DNA from: GCA-2731375 sp964462145
GTDB lineage: Bacteria; Pseudomonadota; Alphaproteobacteria; GCA-2731375
Assembly: GCA_964462145.1 (NCBI GenBank)
Contig: CAYWYB010000015.1
Coordinates: 1-30,605, forward strand
Length of the DNA: 30,605 bases
Direction of reading: 5' to 3'
Positions 22,705 to 30,605 of this stretch are shown here, piece after piece; position 1 is the stretch's first letter; every line of letters starts with the position of its first letter. The notes below the pieces were generated by a model that was not told the origin of the DNA, ran no database searches, and was given only the letters and a program-made list of their open reading frames with translations. The position numbers were made by a program, and so were the translations under genes.

Positions 22705-24258
22705 ATGCCCAAGCTGACAGATTACACCTCCTATGCCGATGCCCAGCGCCATTGTTCCAAGGATGCCCTGTGGGCGCTGTTTGATGGCGACCGCGCGGCC
22801 ATAAATATCACCCACGAATGTCTGGAGCGTCATCCCCGCGACCGCATGGCTGTGCGGATCGCAGTGGGGACTGGCGGCTCGGAAAGTTATACTTTTGGCG
22901 ATCTGTCGGATTGGTCCGGGCGCTACGCCAATTTCCTGCGCACCAGGGGCATTGCGCCGGGCGAGCGGGTGGCCCTGATGGTGGAACCGTCGTTACCGTT
23001 CTATGTCGCCCTGTATGGCGCCATGAAGGCGGGCTGCGTGGCGGTGCCCATGTTTACCCTGTTCGGCCCCGACGCCCTGCGCCTGCGCGTGAATGACTGC
23101 CAGCCCAAGCTGTTGCTGCTGGCGCCGGAAAAGGCGGATCTGGCAGGGGACGCCGGCTGCGATACGATTATCGCCGACAGTGACTTCATGGCCAGCCTGG
23201 AAAATTACGAAATTCCGTTCGAGCTGGCCACGAATGGCCGCGACATGGCCATGTATCAATATACCTCCGGCACCACGCGGGAGTTACCCGACGCGGTCAA
23301 GCATCGCCACCAGTCCATCGTCACCGTCATGCTGGCGGCCCTGTACGGAACAGGCATCCGGCCCGGCGACCGCTTCATGTGTCCCTCGTCGACGGCCTGG
23401 GGCCATGGCCTGTGGCACGGCACCCTGTCGCCCCATGCCCTGGGCGTTACCACGGCCTCTTATGCCGGCAAGTTCGATCCCGACCGCCTGATGACGGCCC
23501 TGGAAGAGTTCGAGATCAGCAATCTATCCGCCGCGGCGACCCATTACCGCATGATGAAAAACGCCGGCAGCTCTGATCGCTACAACTTCAAGCTGGAGAA
23601 GCTCAGCTTTACCGGCGAGCCCATGGACACGGACACAGCGGCGTGGGCCAAGCAGACATTCGGTCAATATCCCGGCAGTTTTTATGGCACCACGGAAGTT
23701 GGCGTACTGCTGGGCAGCTATCCCGGCGCGGCTGATCTGCCGGCCAAGCTGGGCGCCCTGGGCATGCCCATGCCGGGGCAGGAGGTCGCCATTCTGGACC
23801 CGGACGGCAAAGCATGCGCCCCGGACGAGGTCGGCGAGATCATGGTAATGCGCCGGGACGGCTGGTTCCCCACCAAGGATCGGGGCCATGTAGACAGCGA
23901 AGGTTACTATTTCCACGGCGGCCGGGCCGATGACGTTATCATCTCGGCTGGCTGGACCATGAGCGCCATGGAGATCGAGGATACTTTGTTGAAGCACGAC
24001 GATGTGCTGGAAGCCGCCGCTATTGGCGTTCCTGACCCGGACCAAGTCCGCGGCCTGGTGGTCAAGGCCTTCATCGTTTCGGGCCGGATGGGGGATGACG
24101 GCTTTGTCGCGGAGCTGCAAAAATTCGCCCAGGAAAATCTCAGCCGCCACGAATATCCCCGCATTGTCGAATTCACCACCGAACTGCCCAAGACACCGGC
24201 GGGTAAAGTTAATCGCAAAACATTGCGGGACCGCGAAGCGGCCGCACGAGGAGACTAG
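22705..24258 (+). CDS. Acyl-CoA synthetase (AMP-forming, ANL superfamily)
   Basis: A 517-residue adenylate-forming enzyme of normal length. Motifs are YTSGTT (186-191), SFTGEPMD, FYGTTEVG (326-333), the late KDRG (391-394) where TGD is usual, GRADDVIISAG (406-416), and the C-terminal catalytic lysine Lys501 in TPAGKVNRKT. After YTSGTT the usual GxPKG is replaced by RELPDAVKH, an atypical phosphate loop. It should activate a carboxylic acid to its CoA thioester. The acid is unknown. It is followed after 3 nt by a MaoC-like dehydratase gene and faces a thioesterase gene, indicating a CoA-thioester pathway. Confidence 0.88.
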   Translation: MPKLTDYTSYADAQRHCSKDALWALFDGDRAAINITHECLERHPRDRMAVRIAVGTGGSESYTFGDLSDWSGRYANFLRTRGIAPGERVALMVEPSLPFYVALYGAMKAGCVAVPMFTLFGPDALRLRVNDCQPKLLLLAPEKADLAGDAGCDTIIADSDFMASLENYEIPFELATNGRDMAMYQYTSGTTRELPDAVKHRHQSIVTVMLAALYGTGIRPGDRFMCPSSTAWGHGLWHGTLSPHALGVTTASYAGKFDPDRLMTALEEFEISNLSAAATHYRMMKNAGSSDRYNFKLEKLSFTGEPMDTDTAAWAKQTFGQYPGSFYGTTEVGVLLGSYPGAADLPAKLGALGMPMPGQEVAILDPDGKACAPDEVGEIMVMRRDGWFPTKDRGHVDSEGYYFHGGRADDVIISAGWTMSAMEIEDTLLKHDDVLEAAAIGVPDPDQVRGLVVKAFIVSGRMGDDGFVAELQKFAQENLSRHEYPRIVEFTTELPKTPAGKVNRKTLRDREAAARGD

Positions 24259-24261
24259 ATC

Positions 24262-25416
24262 ATGAATGATGAAAGCCAAACCGAGGAAAGTGGCGGACGC
24301 TTCCCGAAGATTACCGAACGCGGCCTGGAAGATCTGCAAAAACGCATTGGCGTCAAGATCGAGAACATGCCCGAGCCATGGTGTTACGAGGCGACACGGG
24401 ATAATATCCGCCACTATGCCAATGGCATCGGCGATGACAATCCGCTGTGGTGCGATCCCGAATACGCGGCCAAGACCCAATATGGCGGCTTGATCGCGCT
24501 GCCCAGCTTCCTATTCGCCACCAACCGGATCATCTCGGGCTATGTGGGCGGCTTGCCGGGCATTCACGCCATGTGGGCCGGGGCGGATTGGACCTGGCAC
24601 AAGAATACCCGCCGCAATGACGAAATTCACTGCGAGGCCTGGCTCAAGGAACTGATCCCCCACGACACCCAGTTCTCCGGCCGTGCCATCCAGCAGATCT
24701 ATCACGTGGAATTCTATAACCAGGATGGCGACAACATTTGCAGCGCCGATAGCTGGTGCTTCCGGACCGAGCGCGACAAGGCACGGGAAGACGGCACCAA
24801 GTACAAGGCGGCACAGAAAGGCCAGCTCACCTACAGCGACGATGAACTGGTCGATATCTATCGCCATTATGCTCAGGAAGAGATACGCGGCGCCGAAACG
24901 CGTTATTACGAAGACGTAACAATTGGTGAAAAACTGCCCACGCAGCTGAAAGGCCCCATGACTGTTACGGGCTTCATCTGCTATGCGCAGGGCTGGGGCG
25001 GCCTCTACATCAAGGCCAACAAGCTGGCCTGGCAGCAAATCCACAAGCATCCCGGTCTGGGCATCACAAATCGTTTTAACATTCCCGATTGTCCCGAGCG
25101 GGTGCATTGGGAGAACGAGTTCGCCACCGAGGTCGGGGCGCCCGGCGCCTATGACTACGGACCGGAGCGCAATTCCTGGCTAACCCATCACGTCACCAAC
25201 TGGATGGGTGATGACGGTTTTCTGCTCAACCACAAATGCCGCATCCGCCGTCACAACCCCGAGGGCGATGTGCTGTATATCAATGGCGAGGTGAGCAACA
25301 AATTCATCGACGATCAGGGCCGCCATTGCGTCGAAATCAGCCAAAAAGCCCACCAGCAGGATGATGAGCTGTCCATTCAGGGCAGCGCCATCGTGGTGTT
25401 ACCGTCGCGCGGGTAG
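24262..25416 (+). CDS. Double-hotdog MaoC/FAS1-like acyl dehydratase family protein
   Basis: A 384-residue protein with two hotdog halves. The N-terminal half (about 20-190) resembles the FAS1-like dehydratase domain, with YANGIGDDNPLWCDPEYA, then GGLIALPSFLFA. The C-terminal half (about 205-380) has a MaoC-like layout. The consensus MaoC Asp/His catalytic pair is not clear in one place, although the DDNP region is close to it. Hydration or dehydration of an enoyl/3-hydroxyacyl-CoA is the most likely role, probably acting on the product of the neighbouring synthetase. GGAG lies 9 nt before ATG 24262 and the gap to the previous stop is 3 nt. Confidence 0.82.
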   Translation: MNDESQTEESGGRFPKITERGLEDLQKRIGVKIENMPEPWCYEATRDNIRHYANGIGDDNPLWCDPEYAAKTQYGGLIALPSFLFATNRIISGYVGGLPGIHAMWAGADWTWHKNTRRNDEIHCEAWLKELIPHDTQFSGRAIQQIYHVEFYNQDGDNICSADSWCFRTERDKAREDGTKYKAAQKGQLTYSDDELVDIYRHYAQEEIRGAETRYYEDVTIGEKLPTQLKGPMTVTGFICYAQGWGGLYIKANKLAWQQIHKHPGLGITNRFNIPDCPERVHWENEFATEVGAPGAYDYGPERNSWLTHHVTNWMGDDGFLLNHKCRIRRHNPEGDVLYINGEVSNKFIDDQGRHCVEISQKAHQQDDELSIQGSAIVVLPSRG

Positions 25417-25463
25417 CTGGCCCTCGATTTAGACCGCTTTTAGAGGCATCCCGTGCAAACGAT

Positions 25464-25501
25464 AAAACGGGGCCGGTTTCATAACCGGCCCCGTTTTTTT
25501 T
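25464..25501. terminator. Bidirectional intrinsic terminator
   Basis: A perfect 15-bp stem, arms 25464-25478 and 25483-25497 with a 4-nt loop, is GC-rich at its core and followed by a run of eight T residues (25494-25501). The left arm begins with four A residues, so the same hairpin has a short U-tract on the other strand. It lies between convergent genes ending at 25416 and 25535 and can serve both. Confidence 0.93.
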
Positions 25502-25534
25502 GAATCGCGCCTAGACTTAAACACGGTCTGGAAT

Positions 25535-26158
25535 TTAAGCGGCACCCAACAGGGCGGCGCGGAAACGGTCCTTCAAGGTGACGCCGTCCTTGGGCGGCAT
25601 GCTGCCGATGGGGTTGCCTTCCGCCTTGATCTTGATGGACCAAAAGCTAGGCCCCTTGGCGTTGCGGATCGCCGGCAGGGCGGCTTTGAACTCGTTGTCG
25701 GAGCTGATGCCGGCCGCACTCGCAAAACCCGCGGCCAGGGCCATGGCCGGCAGGTCGACGCCGCCGGCGGTGTGCGTCAACTGCATGCCGGTCTCGCCAT
25801 AGCGTTCATTGTCGCAGACCACGACAGCCAGATTATCAGGTCGTTGCGATCCGATGGTAGTCAAGGCGCCCAGTCCCATCAGCATCTCGCCGTCGCCGGT
25901 AATCACCAGGACCCGGCGCTCGGGCTGGGCCATGGCCAGGCCAAGGCCCATGGCCGCCGCCCCGCCCATGGCACCCCACAGGGGAAAGGTCAGGGGATGG
26001 TCGCCGGCGGCGGTGCAATCCCAAACCGGCGCGCCAAGGCCGGCCACCACCAGCATGTCGCCACGGTCGGCCAGCAATTGCGCCACCACTTCGCGCCGGT
26101 GCAGGGGGTAATCCGCCGCGCGGCTACGATCGAGAGTTCCATTCATTGCGTTGCTCAT
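25535..26158 (-). CDS. ThDP-dependent decarboxylase beta subunit (sulfopyruvate/phosphonopyruvate decarboxylase-like)
   Basis: A 207-residue protein equal to the C-terminal ThDP-pyrophosphate domain of two-domain decarboxylases. The metal-ThDP motif runs from GDGEMLMG (88-95) to Asn117 in CDNERYGETG. The PLWGAMGGAAAMGLGLA segment precedes it as in ComE-type subunits. It starts 3 nt after the stop of the alpha subunit gene. Split alpha/beta enzymes of this kind decarboxylate sulfopyruvate in coenzyme M synthesis or phosphonopyruvate in phosphonate metabolism, and many bacterial relatives are uncharacterised. No phosphoenolpyruvate mutase or phosphosulfolactate synthase gene is in view, so the substrate stays open. 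Confidence 0.85.
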   Translation of the reverse strand: MSNAMNGTLDRSRAADYPLHRREVVAQLLADRGDMLVVAGLGAPVWDCTAAGDHPLTFPLWGAMGGAAAMGLGLAMAQPERRVLVITGDGEMLMGLGALTTIGSQRPDNLAVVVCDNERYGETGMQLTHTAGGVDLPAMALAAGFASAAGISSDNEFKAALPAIRNAKGPSFWSIKIKAEGNPIGSMPPKDGVTLKDRFRAALLGAA

Positions 26159-26161
26159 GAC

Positions 26162-26686
26162 CTATTTCCCAAAACTCTTGGCGCCAATCACCCCTTGGCC
26201 GATCAGCACGGCGGCCTGGGCCGGGCCCTCGAATGTCATGCGTGCCGCCGCCGCCACCGTCTCGCCCATCCTGGCCGGATCCTCGACGGGAAAAACCAGG
26301 CTGTCGGCGTCCGCCAGCACCTTTGGCGTCATCTGCCCCATGGGCACCTGCCAGGGATTGAACTCGCCCCATTGGCCGCGCATGGTCACCAGCATCAACA
26401 AGGGAAAGCGGCAGATCCGGGCCAGCGACAGCATATTGATACAGTTGCCGACACCCGACGACTGCATCAACAACACGCCGCGCTGGTCGCCCAGCCAGGC
26501 ACCAGCCAGGACGGCAATGCCTTCTTCTTCCGTTGTCAGAGGCACCAGGCGCATATCATCGGCACCATCACAGCGCCGGATTAATTCCGAATGACCGGCG
26601 TCGGGCACATACGCAACCTGCCGCACCCCCCATTCACGCAATACTGAAAAATTCGCCTCGGTCCAATCGACCTCGTTTGGCTCCAT
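26162..26686 (-). CDS. ThDP-dependent decarboxylase alpha subunit (sulfopyruvate/phosphonopyruvate decarboxylase-like)
   Basis: A 174-residue protein corresponding to the N-terminal pyrimidine-binding domain, with VAYVPDAGH and TTEEEGIAVLAGAWLG. The latter contains the conserved Glu that activates ThDP. The GVGNCINML segment also matches the ComD-type subunit. The start at 26686 is chosen because GGGAG lies 10 nt upstream. An in-frame ATG at 26713 would add nine residues but lacks a convincing Shine-Dalgarno. It pairs with the beta subunit to form an active heteromer in the cytoplasm. Confidence 0.83.
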   Translation of the reverse strand: MEPNEVDWTEANFSVLREWGVRQVAYVPDAGHSELIRRCDGADDMRLVPLTTEEEGIAVLAGAWLGDQRGVLLMQSSGVGNCINMLSLARICRFPLLMLVTMRGQWGEFNPWQVPMGQMTPKVLADADSLVFPVEDPARMGETVAAAARMTFEGPAQAAVLIGQGVIGAKSFGK

Positions 26687-26749
26687 TAGGGCAACACTCC
26701 CGCTACTTGCCATGAAATTTAGGATTGCCTGGTATAGCCCCTCGCCAGC

Positions 26750-28261
26750 CTATTGGACAAGCAGGCAGCGCTGCGCCAGTTGGTGCAGGGCAGCATCCAG
26801 GAGGGTTTCCGGATCATCGTTGGCGATCATGGGTTGCTCGCGGTGATCGAATCCGGCAGCGGCCGCCAGCAACGCGACGCGATCCGTTTTACCGTCCAAA
26901 AGAGGCAGCAGCTGGCGTGTAAAAAGATCGGTAATCGTCACGCTGCGGTGCCGTAGGTCAGTTACGTGGACGCCTTGCCCAACTTGCCAGCGCGCCAGGG
27001 CCGTCGCCATTGGGTGCGGGCCCGGCATGGTGGTGTGAACGGCTGGGCCGGGCAGCAGATCAATCCAGTTCCGCGGGTACAGGTCAATGACCAGTTGCGC
27101 CACGATGGCACCGTCGCCCACCTTCCCGGCCAGTTCCTCAATGGCCAGAAAATCCGGCCAGGCCAGAGCCAGATTATTCAGGGCGGCAATGGCGTTGCCC
27201 GCCGTCATGCCGAAACGGCCGCCATCGGGGGTGGCGAAGAAGGCTTCGCCCGGCGTGCCGTTGGCATCGGGGCCCATGGGCCGTACGGGCGACGCCAGAT
27301 ACAGACCGGCCAGCCATTCCGGCGCAATTTGGCGGCGCACCACCGCCGCCTTCGAACACAACAATGTTTGCCGGAAACTACGGTTCAAGAGAAAATCTAT
27401 GCGCTGTTCCCGGGCCACGGGATCGATGATGGCGGCCAGTTGCCGCCGTGCCTCGGGCGAGAAGTTCTCCTCCCGGCTGGCCGCCACATTGCCTTCCGAA
27501 ACAAACTGCAATCCCGCCTCATCCGCGCGGGCCAGGAACTGGTCGAGGTAGACGGGATGGTTTTCCACCTCCAGCAGGTCATGCAATAGGAAGGAGTCCT
27601 CCATATCATCGACCCGCACCTTTTCCTCCGCCAGCAACGCGGCATTGGCATCGCCGCTTTGGGCATAGGCGGCGATCAGATCATCCAGGGCCGCGCGCGC
27701 CATGGCGGCCTGTTCGGCCTCATTTGCCGAACGGGAGGTGGCGCGCAGCATCAATTCGCGCACCAGACCGCGGCCATGCCAACCGGGATAGGTGTTGTAG
27801 CTGATATAAATGATGCCATGTTCGGACAGCAGGCGATGGCACAAGGGCAGCAAGGCGGCCTGTACATCCAACGGCACCCAGGAATACAGGCCATGTAGGA
27901 CGATATAGTCGAACGATTGGCCCAGGCCTACGTTGCCGCCCGCCAGCAACGACAACGCATCGCCGGCCAGAAATTGCACATTATCCAGGCCGCCCGCCGT
28001 GGCACCCGCCTGCGCCATTTCGATCTGCCGTTCCGACAAATCGATACCGACGAACTCCCCCTCGGGCAGCGAAGCGGCCATGGGCAGTAGTTTGCCGCCC
28101 GAGGCACAGCCCAGTTCGAGCACCCTGGCGCCCGCGACCCGCGCCGGCGTCAGGCCATGCAAACGCCCGACCACGTAGAGGTGATCGGGATGCGACAATG
28201 GCACCGGCCGGCTGGGGTAGGGCGTGCGCTGATAGGTTTCGTGTAGCGAGGTGGTGTTCAT
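26750..28261 (-). CDS. Class I SAM methyltransferase with methyltransferase regulatory domain
   Basis: A 503-residue protein. The N-terminal Rossmann-type methyltransferase domain has motif I VLELGCASGG (47-56) and the acidic ribose-binding strand FVGIDLS (70-76). The middle region, with SFLLHDLLEVENHPVYLDQF, matches the methyltransferase regulatory domain found in rickettsial protein-lysine methyltransferases and relatives. The C-terminal part is a helical domain of unclear role. The architecture suggests a protein or small-molecule N-methyltransferase, with the target unknown. The start has no strong Shine-Dalgarno. It is divergent from trpE(G) and on the same strand as the ThDP subunits, whose start lies just downstream of its stop. 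Confidence 0.85.
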   Translation of the reverse strand: MNTTSLHETYQRTPYPSRPVPLSHPDHLYVVGRLHGLTPARVAGARVLELGCASGGKLLPMAASLPEGEFVGIDLSERQIEMAQAGATAGGLDNVQFLAGDALSLLAGGNVGLGQSFDYIVLHGLYSWVPLDVQAALLPLCHRLLSEHGIIYISYNTYPGWHGRGLVRELMLRATSRSANEAEQAAMARAALDDLIAAYAQSGDANAALLAEEKVRVDDMEDSFLLHDLLEVENHPVYLDQFLARADEAGLQFVSEGNVAASREENFSPEARRQLAAIIDPVAREQRIDFLLNRSFRQTLLCSKAAVVRRQIAPEWLAGLYLASPVRPMGPDANGTPGEAFFATPDGGRFGMTAGNAIAALNNLALAWPDFLAIEELAGKVGDGAIVAQLVIDLYPRNWIDLLPGPAVHTTMPGPHPMATALARWQVGQGVHVTDLRHRSVTITDLFTRQLLPLLDGKTDRVALLAAAAGFDHREQPMIANDDPETLLDAALHQLAQRCLLVQ

Positions 28262-28529
28262 GATTTTAGTTTACCACCATGCAGGCACCGTGCTAGCGTC
28301 GCCGCACAATGAAACGCCAGCGCACATCGGTCGCGGAGCAGCATCCGCCAAAATTCATCGCCTTTCTTTGGTGAAGCTCTCCGCTTGCCTGGGCGGCGGC
28401 TGGGTATCCACGCATTAGCGCCGCCACCTAATCTGACGTATTTCAATTTCCTCAACGAATCATGCGCCGTGGCTTATCTAGGCATCTAGGCGACCCGGCA
28501 GCGTAACAAAGCCAACAGGAAACCCTGTC
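28262..28529. other. Intergenic region between methyltransferase and trpE(G)
   Basis: This 268-bp gap separates divergent genes and should hold both promoters. It contains a 7-bp GC stem (28392-28398 with 28419-28425, 20-nt loop) and a short stem-loop (28515-28519 with 28524-28528) that encloses the trpE(G) Shine-Dalgarno. I found no leader peptide with clustered Trp codons. A 65-codon TTG-started frame on the minus strand ends at 28258 but has no ribosome-binding site or recognisable content. Confidence 0.5.
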
Positions 28530-30605
28530 ATGACCGATTACTCATTCGTCTCACTCTCCGGTATCGTGATCGACCGTATCGAGCGGAAGATCGATTTTCA
28601 ACGCGGTATCGACTTCATGGTCGACGCCCTGAACAACACCCGTGGTGCCTTCCTGTCATCCGGCGTCGAGGATCAGGACCGCTATTCGCGCTGGGAATTC
28701 GGCTTTATTGATCCGCCGTTGGAGATCGTCGCCCACGCGGAACAGTTTCGCCTGTCGGCCCTGAACCCGCGCGGCGTGCCGCTGCTGGCCATGTTGAAGC
28801 CCTTATTGCTGAAAGACCCGGACATTGAGCTGAAATCGGAGACGGAGAAAGACCTGATCCTGAGCGTGGCCCGCCCGGACCGTATGTTCGCCGAGGAAGA
28901 GCGCAGCCGGCAGCCGTCCACATTCACGCCTATTCGGGCGCTAATGGCCGAATTCAACGGTATGAGCGACGATTTCCTCGGCCTCTGGGGCGCCTTTGGC
29001 TTCGATCTGATTTACGAGTTCGAGCAGATGCCCCTGTCCATGCCCCGGACCGAGGATGACAAGCTGCTGCACCTGTATCTGCCCGACCGGATCATGGTGA
29101 TGGACCGCCGGTTGGAAGTCGCCTTCGCCTACGAGTATGAATTCACCCGCCGTGCCCTGACCACCCATGGCATGGGCGAAACCGCCTTCACGGGCGTTAC
29201 CCAGCCGTCCAGCCCCAATATGGTATCCGATGGCGCCATCACCTCGGATCACAGCCCGGAAGATTATATGGGCAAGGTGGACGGTGCCCGCGAACGCATT
29301 CGCGTGGGCGATATATTCGAAGTGGTGTTGAGCCGCAAATATCAGACCGCCTATCACGGCCCGCCGTCCGAGATGTTCCGTTTGATGCAGCGCATCAACC
29401 CTTCGCCCTACGAATTCTTTTTCCAGTTCGCCGACGAACAGCTGATCGGCGCCTCGCCCGAGATGTTCGTGCGCGTGGATGGCGACAGGGTGGAATCCTC
29501 GCCGATCTCGGGCACCGCGCGGCGGGGCGAGAATGCCATGGAAGATGCCGAGCGTATCCTGGCGCTGTACAATTCCTGGAAGGACGAGGTCGAGCTGACC
29601 ATGTGCACGGACGTGGACCGCAACGACAAATCGCGGATCTGCCGGCCCGGCACCATCAAGCTTTTGGCCCGGCGCGCCATCGAACGCTATGCCGGGCTGT
29701 TTCACACCGTCGATCACGTGGAAGGCCGCATGCGGGAAGGCTTTGACGGCATCGACGCCTTCCTCTCGCACATGTGGGCCGTCACCCTGACCGGCGCGCC
29801 GAAGCGCAAGGCGGTGGAGATCATCGAGGATGTGGAGGTCTCGCCCCGGCGTTGGTACGGCGGTGCCATAGGCGCCTTGATGTTCTCGGGCACGGTCAAT
29901 ACGGGCATCACTATCCGCACGGTACATCTGGAAAACGGCCGGGCCGACTACCGGGTCGGCGCCACCCTGGTCTGGGATTCCGTCCCAGCCGAGGAGGAGG
30001 AGGAGACCAGAATAAAATCAACGGCATTCTTTAAGGCCGTCGCCTCTCTTGGTGCCAAAGGTCCGGAGGTGATCGAGGCGCCGGCACAGCCAAAATATAC
30101 CGACGTTTCCATCATCATGGTCGATAACGAAGACAGCTTCGTGCATACCCTGGCCGACTATTTCCGCCAGACCGGCGCGGACGTCAAAACCTTCCGTCAC
30201 GGCGCCCCGGCCCTGGCCGCCCTGGCCGAAAAACCGGACCTGGTGATCCATTCGCCGGGCCCGGGACAGCCCAAGGATTTCGGTGTGCCGGACATGGTGC
30301 GCAAGGTGGCCGACCTGGGCATCCCGCAATTCGGCATCTGCCTCGGCCTGCAAGGCATGGTCGAGGCCTTTGGCGGTGAATTGACAATCATGGACGAACC
30401 CCGCCACGGCAAATATTGGCAACTAAGCCATGACGGCAGCGGCATTTTTGACGGCATTGAGGCTGATTGCCGGGTCGGCGGCTATCATTCCCTGCTGGCC
30501 GTGTCCGAGAAGATCCCGGAGGAGCTCGACGTTATCGCCCGCAACGAGCATGACATGGTGATGGCCATCAAGCACAAAACCCTGCCCCTTGCCGCCGTAC
30601 AGTTC
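28530..30605 (+). CDS. trpE(G): Anthranilate synthase, fused TrpE-TrpG, 3' end outside window
   Basis: An open frame of 692 codons starting at ATG 28530 and still open at the right edge. The first 500 or so residues are the chorismate-binding TrpE part, with SPEMFVRV, SPISGTARRG, DVDRNDKSRICRPG, HTVDHVEGRM and LTGAPKRKAVEIIE. A linker rich in Glu (AEEEEE) is followed by a glutamine amidotransferase domain with VDNEDSFVHTLADYF, HSPGPGQPKDF and the nucleophile-containing GICLGLQGM. The fused enzyme converts chorismate and glutamine to anthranilate, the first committed step of tryptophan synthesis. Fusions in this order are typical of alphaproteobacteria such as Rhizobium and Azospirillum. About 40 C-terminal residues, including the GATase catalytic His-Glu, are cut off. 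AGGA (28517-28520) lies 9 nt before the start, inside a small hairpin. Confidence 0.96.
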   Translation, partial: MTDYSFVSLSGIVIDRIERKIDFQRGIDFMVDALNNTRGAFLSSGVEDQDRYSRWEFGFIDPPLEIVAHAEQFRLSALNPRGVPLLAMLKPLLLKDPDIELKSETEKDLILSVARPDRMFAEEERSRQPSTFTPIRALMAEFNGMSDDFLGLWGAFGFDLIYEFEQMPLSMPRTEDDKLLHLYLPDRIMVMDRRLEVAFAYEYEFTRRALTTHGMGETAFTGVTQPSSPNMVSDGAITSDHSPEDYMGKVDGARERIRVGDIFEVVLSRKYQTAYHGPPSEMFRLMQRINPSPYEFFFQFADEQLIGASPEMFVRVDGDRVESSPISGTARRGENAMEDAERILALYNSWKDEVELTMCTDVDRNDKSRICRPGTIKLLARRAIERYAGLFHTVDHVEGRMREGFDGIDAFLSHMWAVTLTGAPKRKAVEIIEDVEVSPRRWYGGAIGALMFSGTVNTGITIRTVHLENGRADYRVGATLVWDSVPAEEEEETRIKSTAFFKAVASLGAKGPEVIEAPAQPKYTDVSIIMVDNEDSFVHTLADYFRQTGADVKTFRHGAPALAALAEKPDLVIHSPGPGQPKDFGVPDMVRKVADLGIPQFGICLGLQGMVEAFGGELTIMDEPRHGKYWQLSHDGSGIFDGIEADCRVGGYHSLLAVSEKIPEELDVIARNEHDMVMAIKHKTLPLAAVQF

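Noticed and set aside
28340..28440. Possible trp leader peptide and attenuator before trpE(G)
   Set aside because: The best candidate frame (GTG start near 28370) contains only one Trp codon, and the 7-bp stem is not followed by a T-tract. Known alphaproteobacterial trp leaders have adjacent Trp codons.
28258..28455. 65-codon minus-strand frame ending with ATGA overlap at the methyltransferase start
   Set aside because: It begins with TTG, has no Shine-Dalgarno, shows no recognisable motif and has a basic, biased composition. The ATGA overlap alone is not enough to call a gene.
28941..29927. 328-codon open frame on the minus strand
   Set aside because: It is antisense to the unmistakable TrpE domain of trpE(G).

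Overview
The window is high-GC DNA, densely coding on both strands, with many ATGA start/stop overlaps. It most likely comes from an alphaproteobacterium of Rhodospirillales or a similar order. The evidence is the fused anthranilate synthase TrpE(G) at the right edge, a DctPQM TRAP transporter, split CoxMSL-type molybdenum hydroxylase subunits and repeated hydantoinase/oxoprolinase pairs. Taxonomy is inferred from gene content only. I saw no rRNA, tRNA, CRISPR array, insertion sequence or phage gene.

Region 1 (1-6820). A leftward NAD-dependent epimerase/dehydratase, cut by the window edge, diverges from a tight rightward operon. That operon encodes a carboxymuconolactone-decarboxylase-fold protein, a 3-hydroxyisobutyrate-dehydrogenase-family reductase, a stand-alone MetE-C-like zinc methyltransferase, and the FAD, 2Fe-2S and molybdopterin subunits of a molybdenum hydroxylase.

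Region 2 (6817-18207). A leftward IclR regulator is followed by a rightward hyuA-hyuB pair. This runs tail-to-tail into a second, leftward hyuA-hyuB pair, which lies downstream of a dctP-dctQ-dctM TRAP transporter in what looks like one operon (dctP to dctQ to dctM to hyuA to hyuB). Together with region 1 this looks like an uptake and catabolic locus. A solute is imported by TRAP, a ring or aldehyde carbon is hydroxylated by the molybdenum enzyme, and cyclic amide or similar bonds are opened by two ATP-dependent hydantoinase/oxoprolinase-type enzymes. The substrate is unknown.

Region 3 (18381-20631). A leftward run encodes a secreted Lys-rich repeat protein, a small lipoprotein, a DUF123 GIY-YIG-like protein and a D-cysteine desulfhydrase.

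Region 4 (20740-25501). This is a CoA-thioester module. An MBL-fold hydrolase and a double-hotdog thioesterase run leftward. They diverge across a perfect 16-bp palindromic operator from an acyl-CoA synthetase and a double-hotdog MaoC-like dehydratase. A strong bidirectional terminator closes it.

Region 5 (25535-30605). Leftward genes encode a two-subunit ThDP decarboxylase resembling sulfopyruvate/phosphonopyruvate decarboxylase and a methyltransferase with a regulatory domain. The rightward trpE(G) fusion is cut by the right edge.

The most distinctive observations are the self-complementary overlap that encodes matching C-termini of the two HyuB proteins, the combination of molybdenum hydroxylase, MetE-like protein, two HyuAB pairs and TRAP transporter, the paired operators at 22.6 kb, and departures from consensus motifs in the molybdenum-hydroxylase large subunit and the acyl-CoA synthetase.
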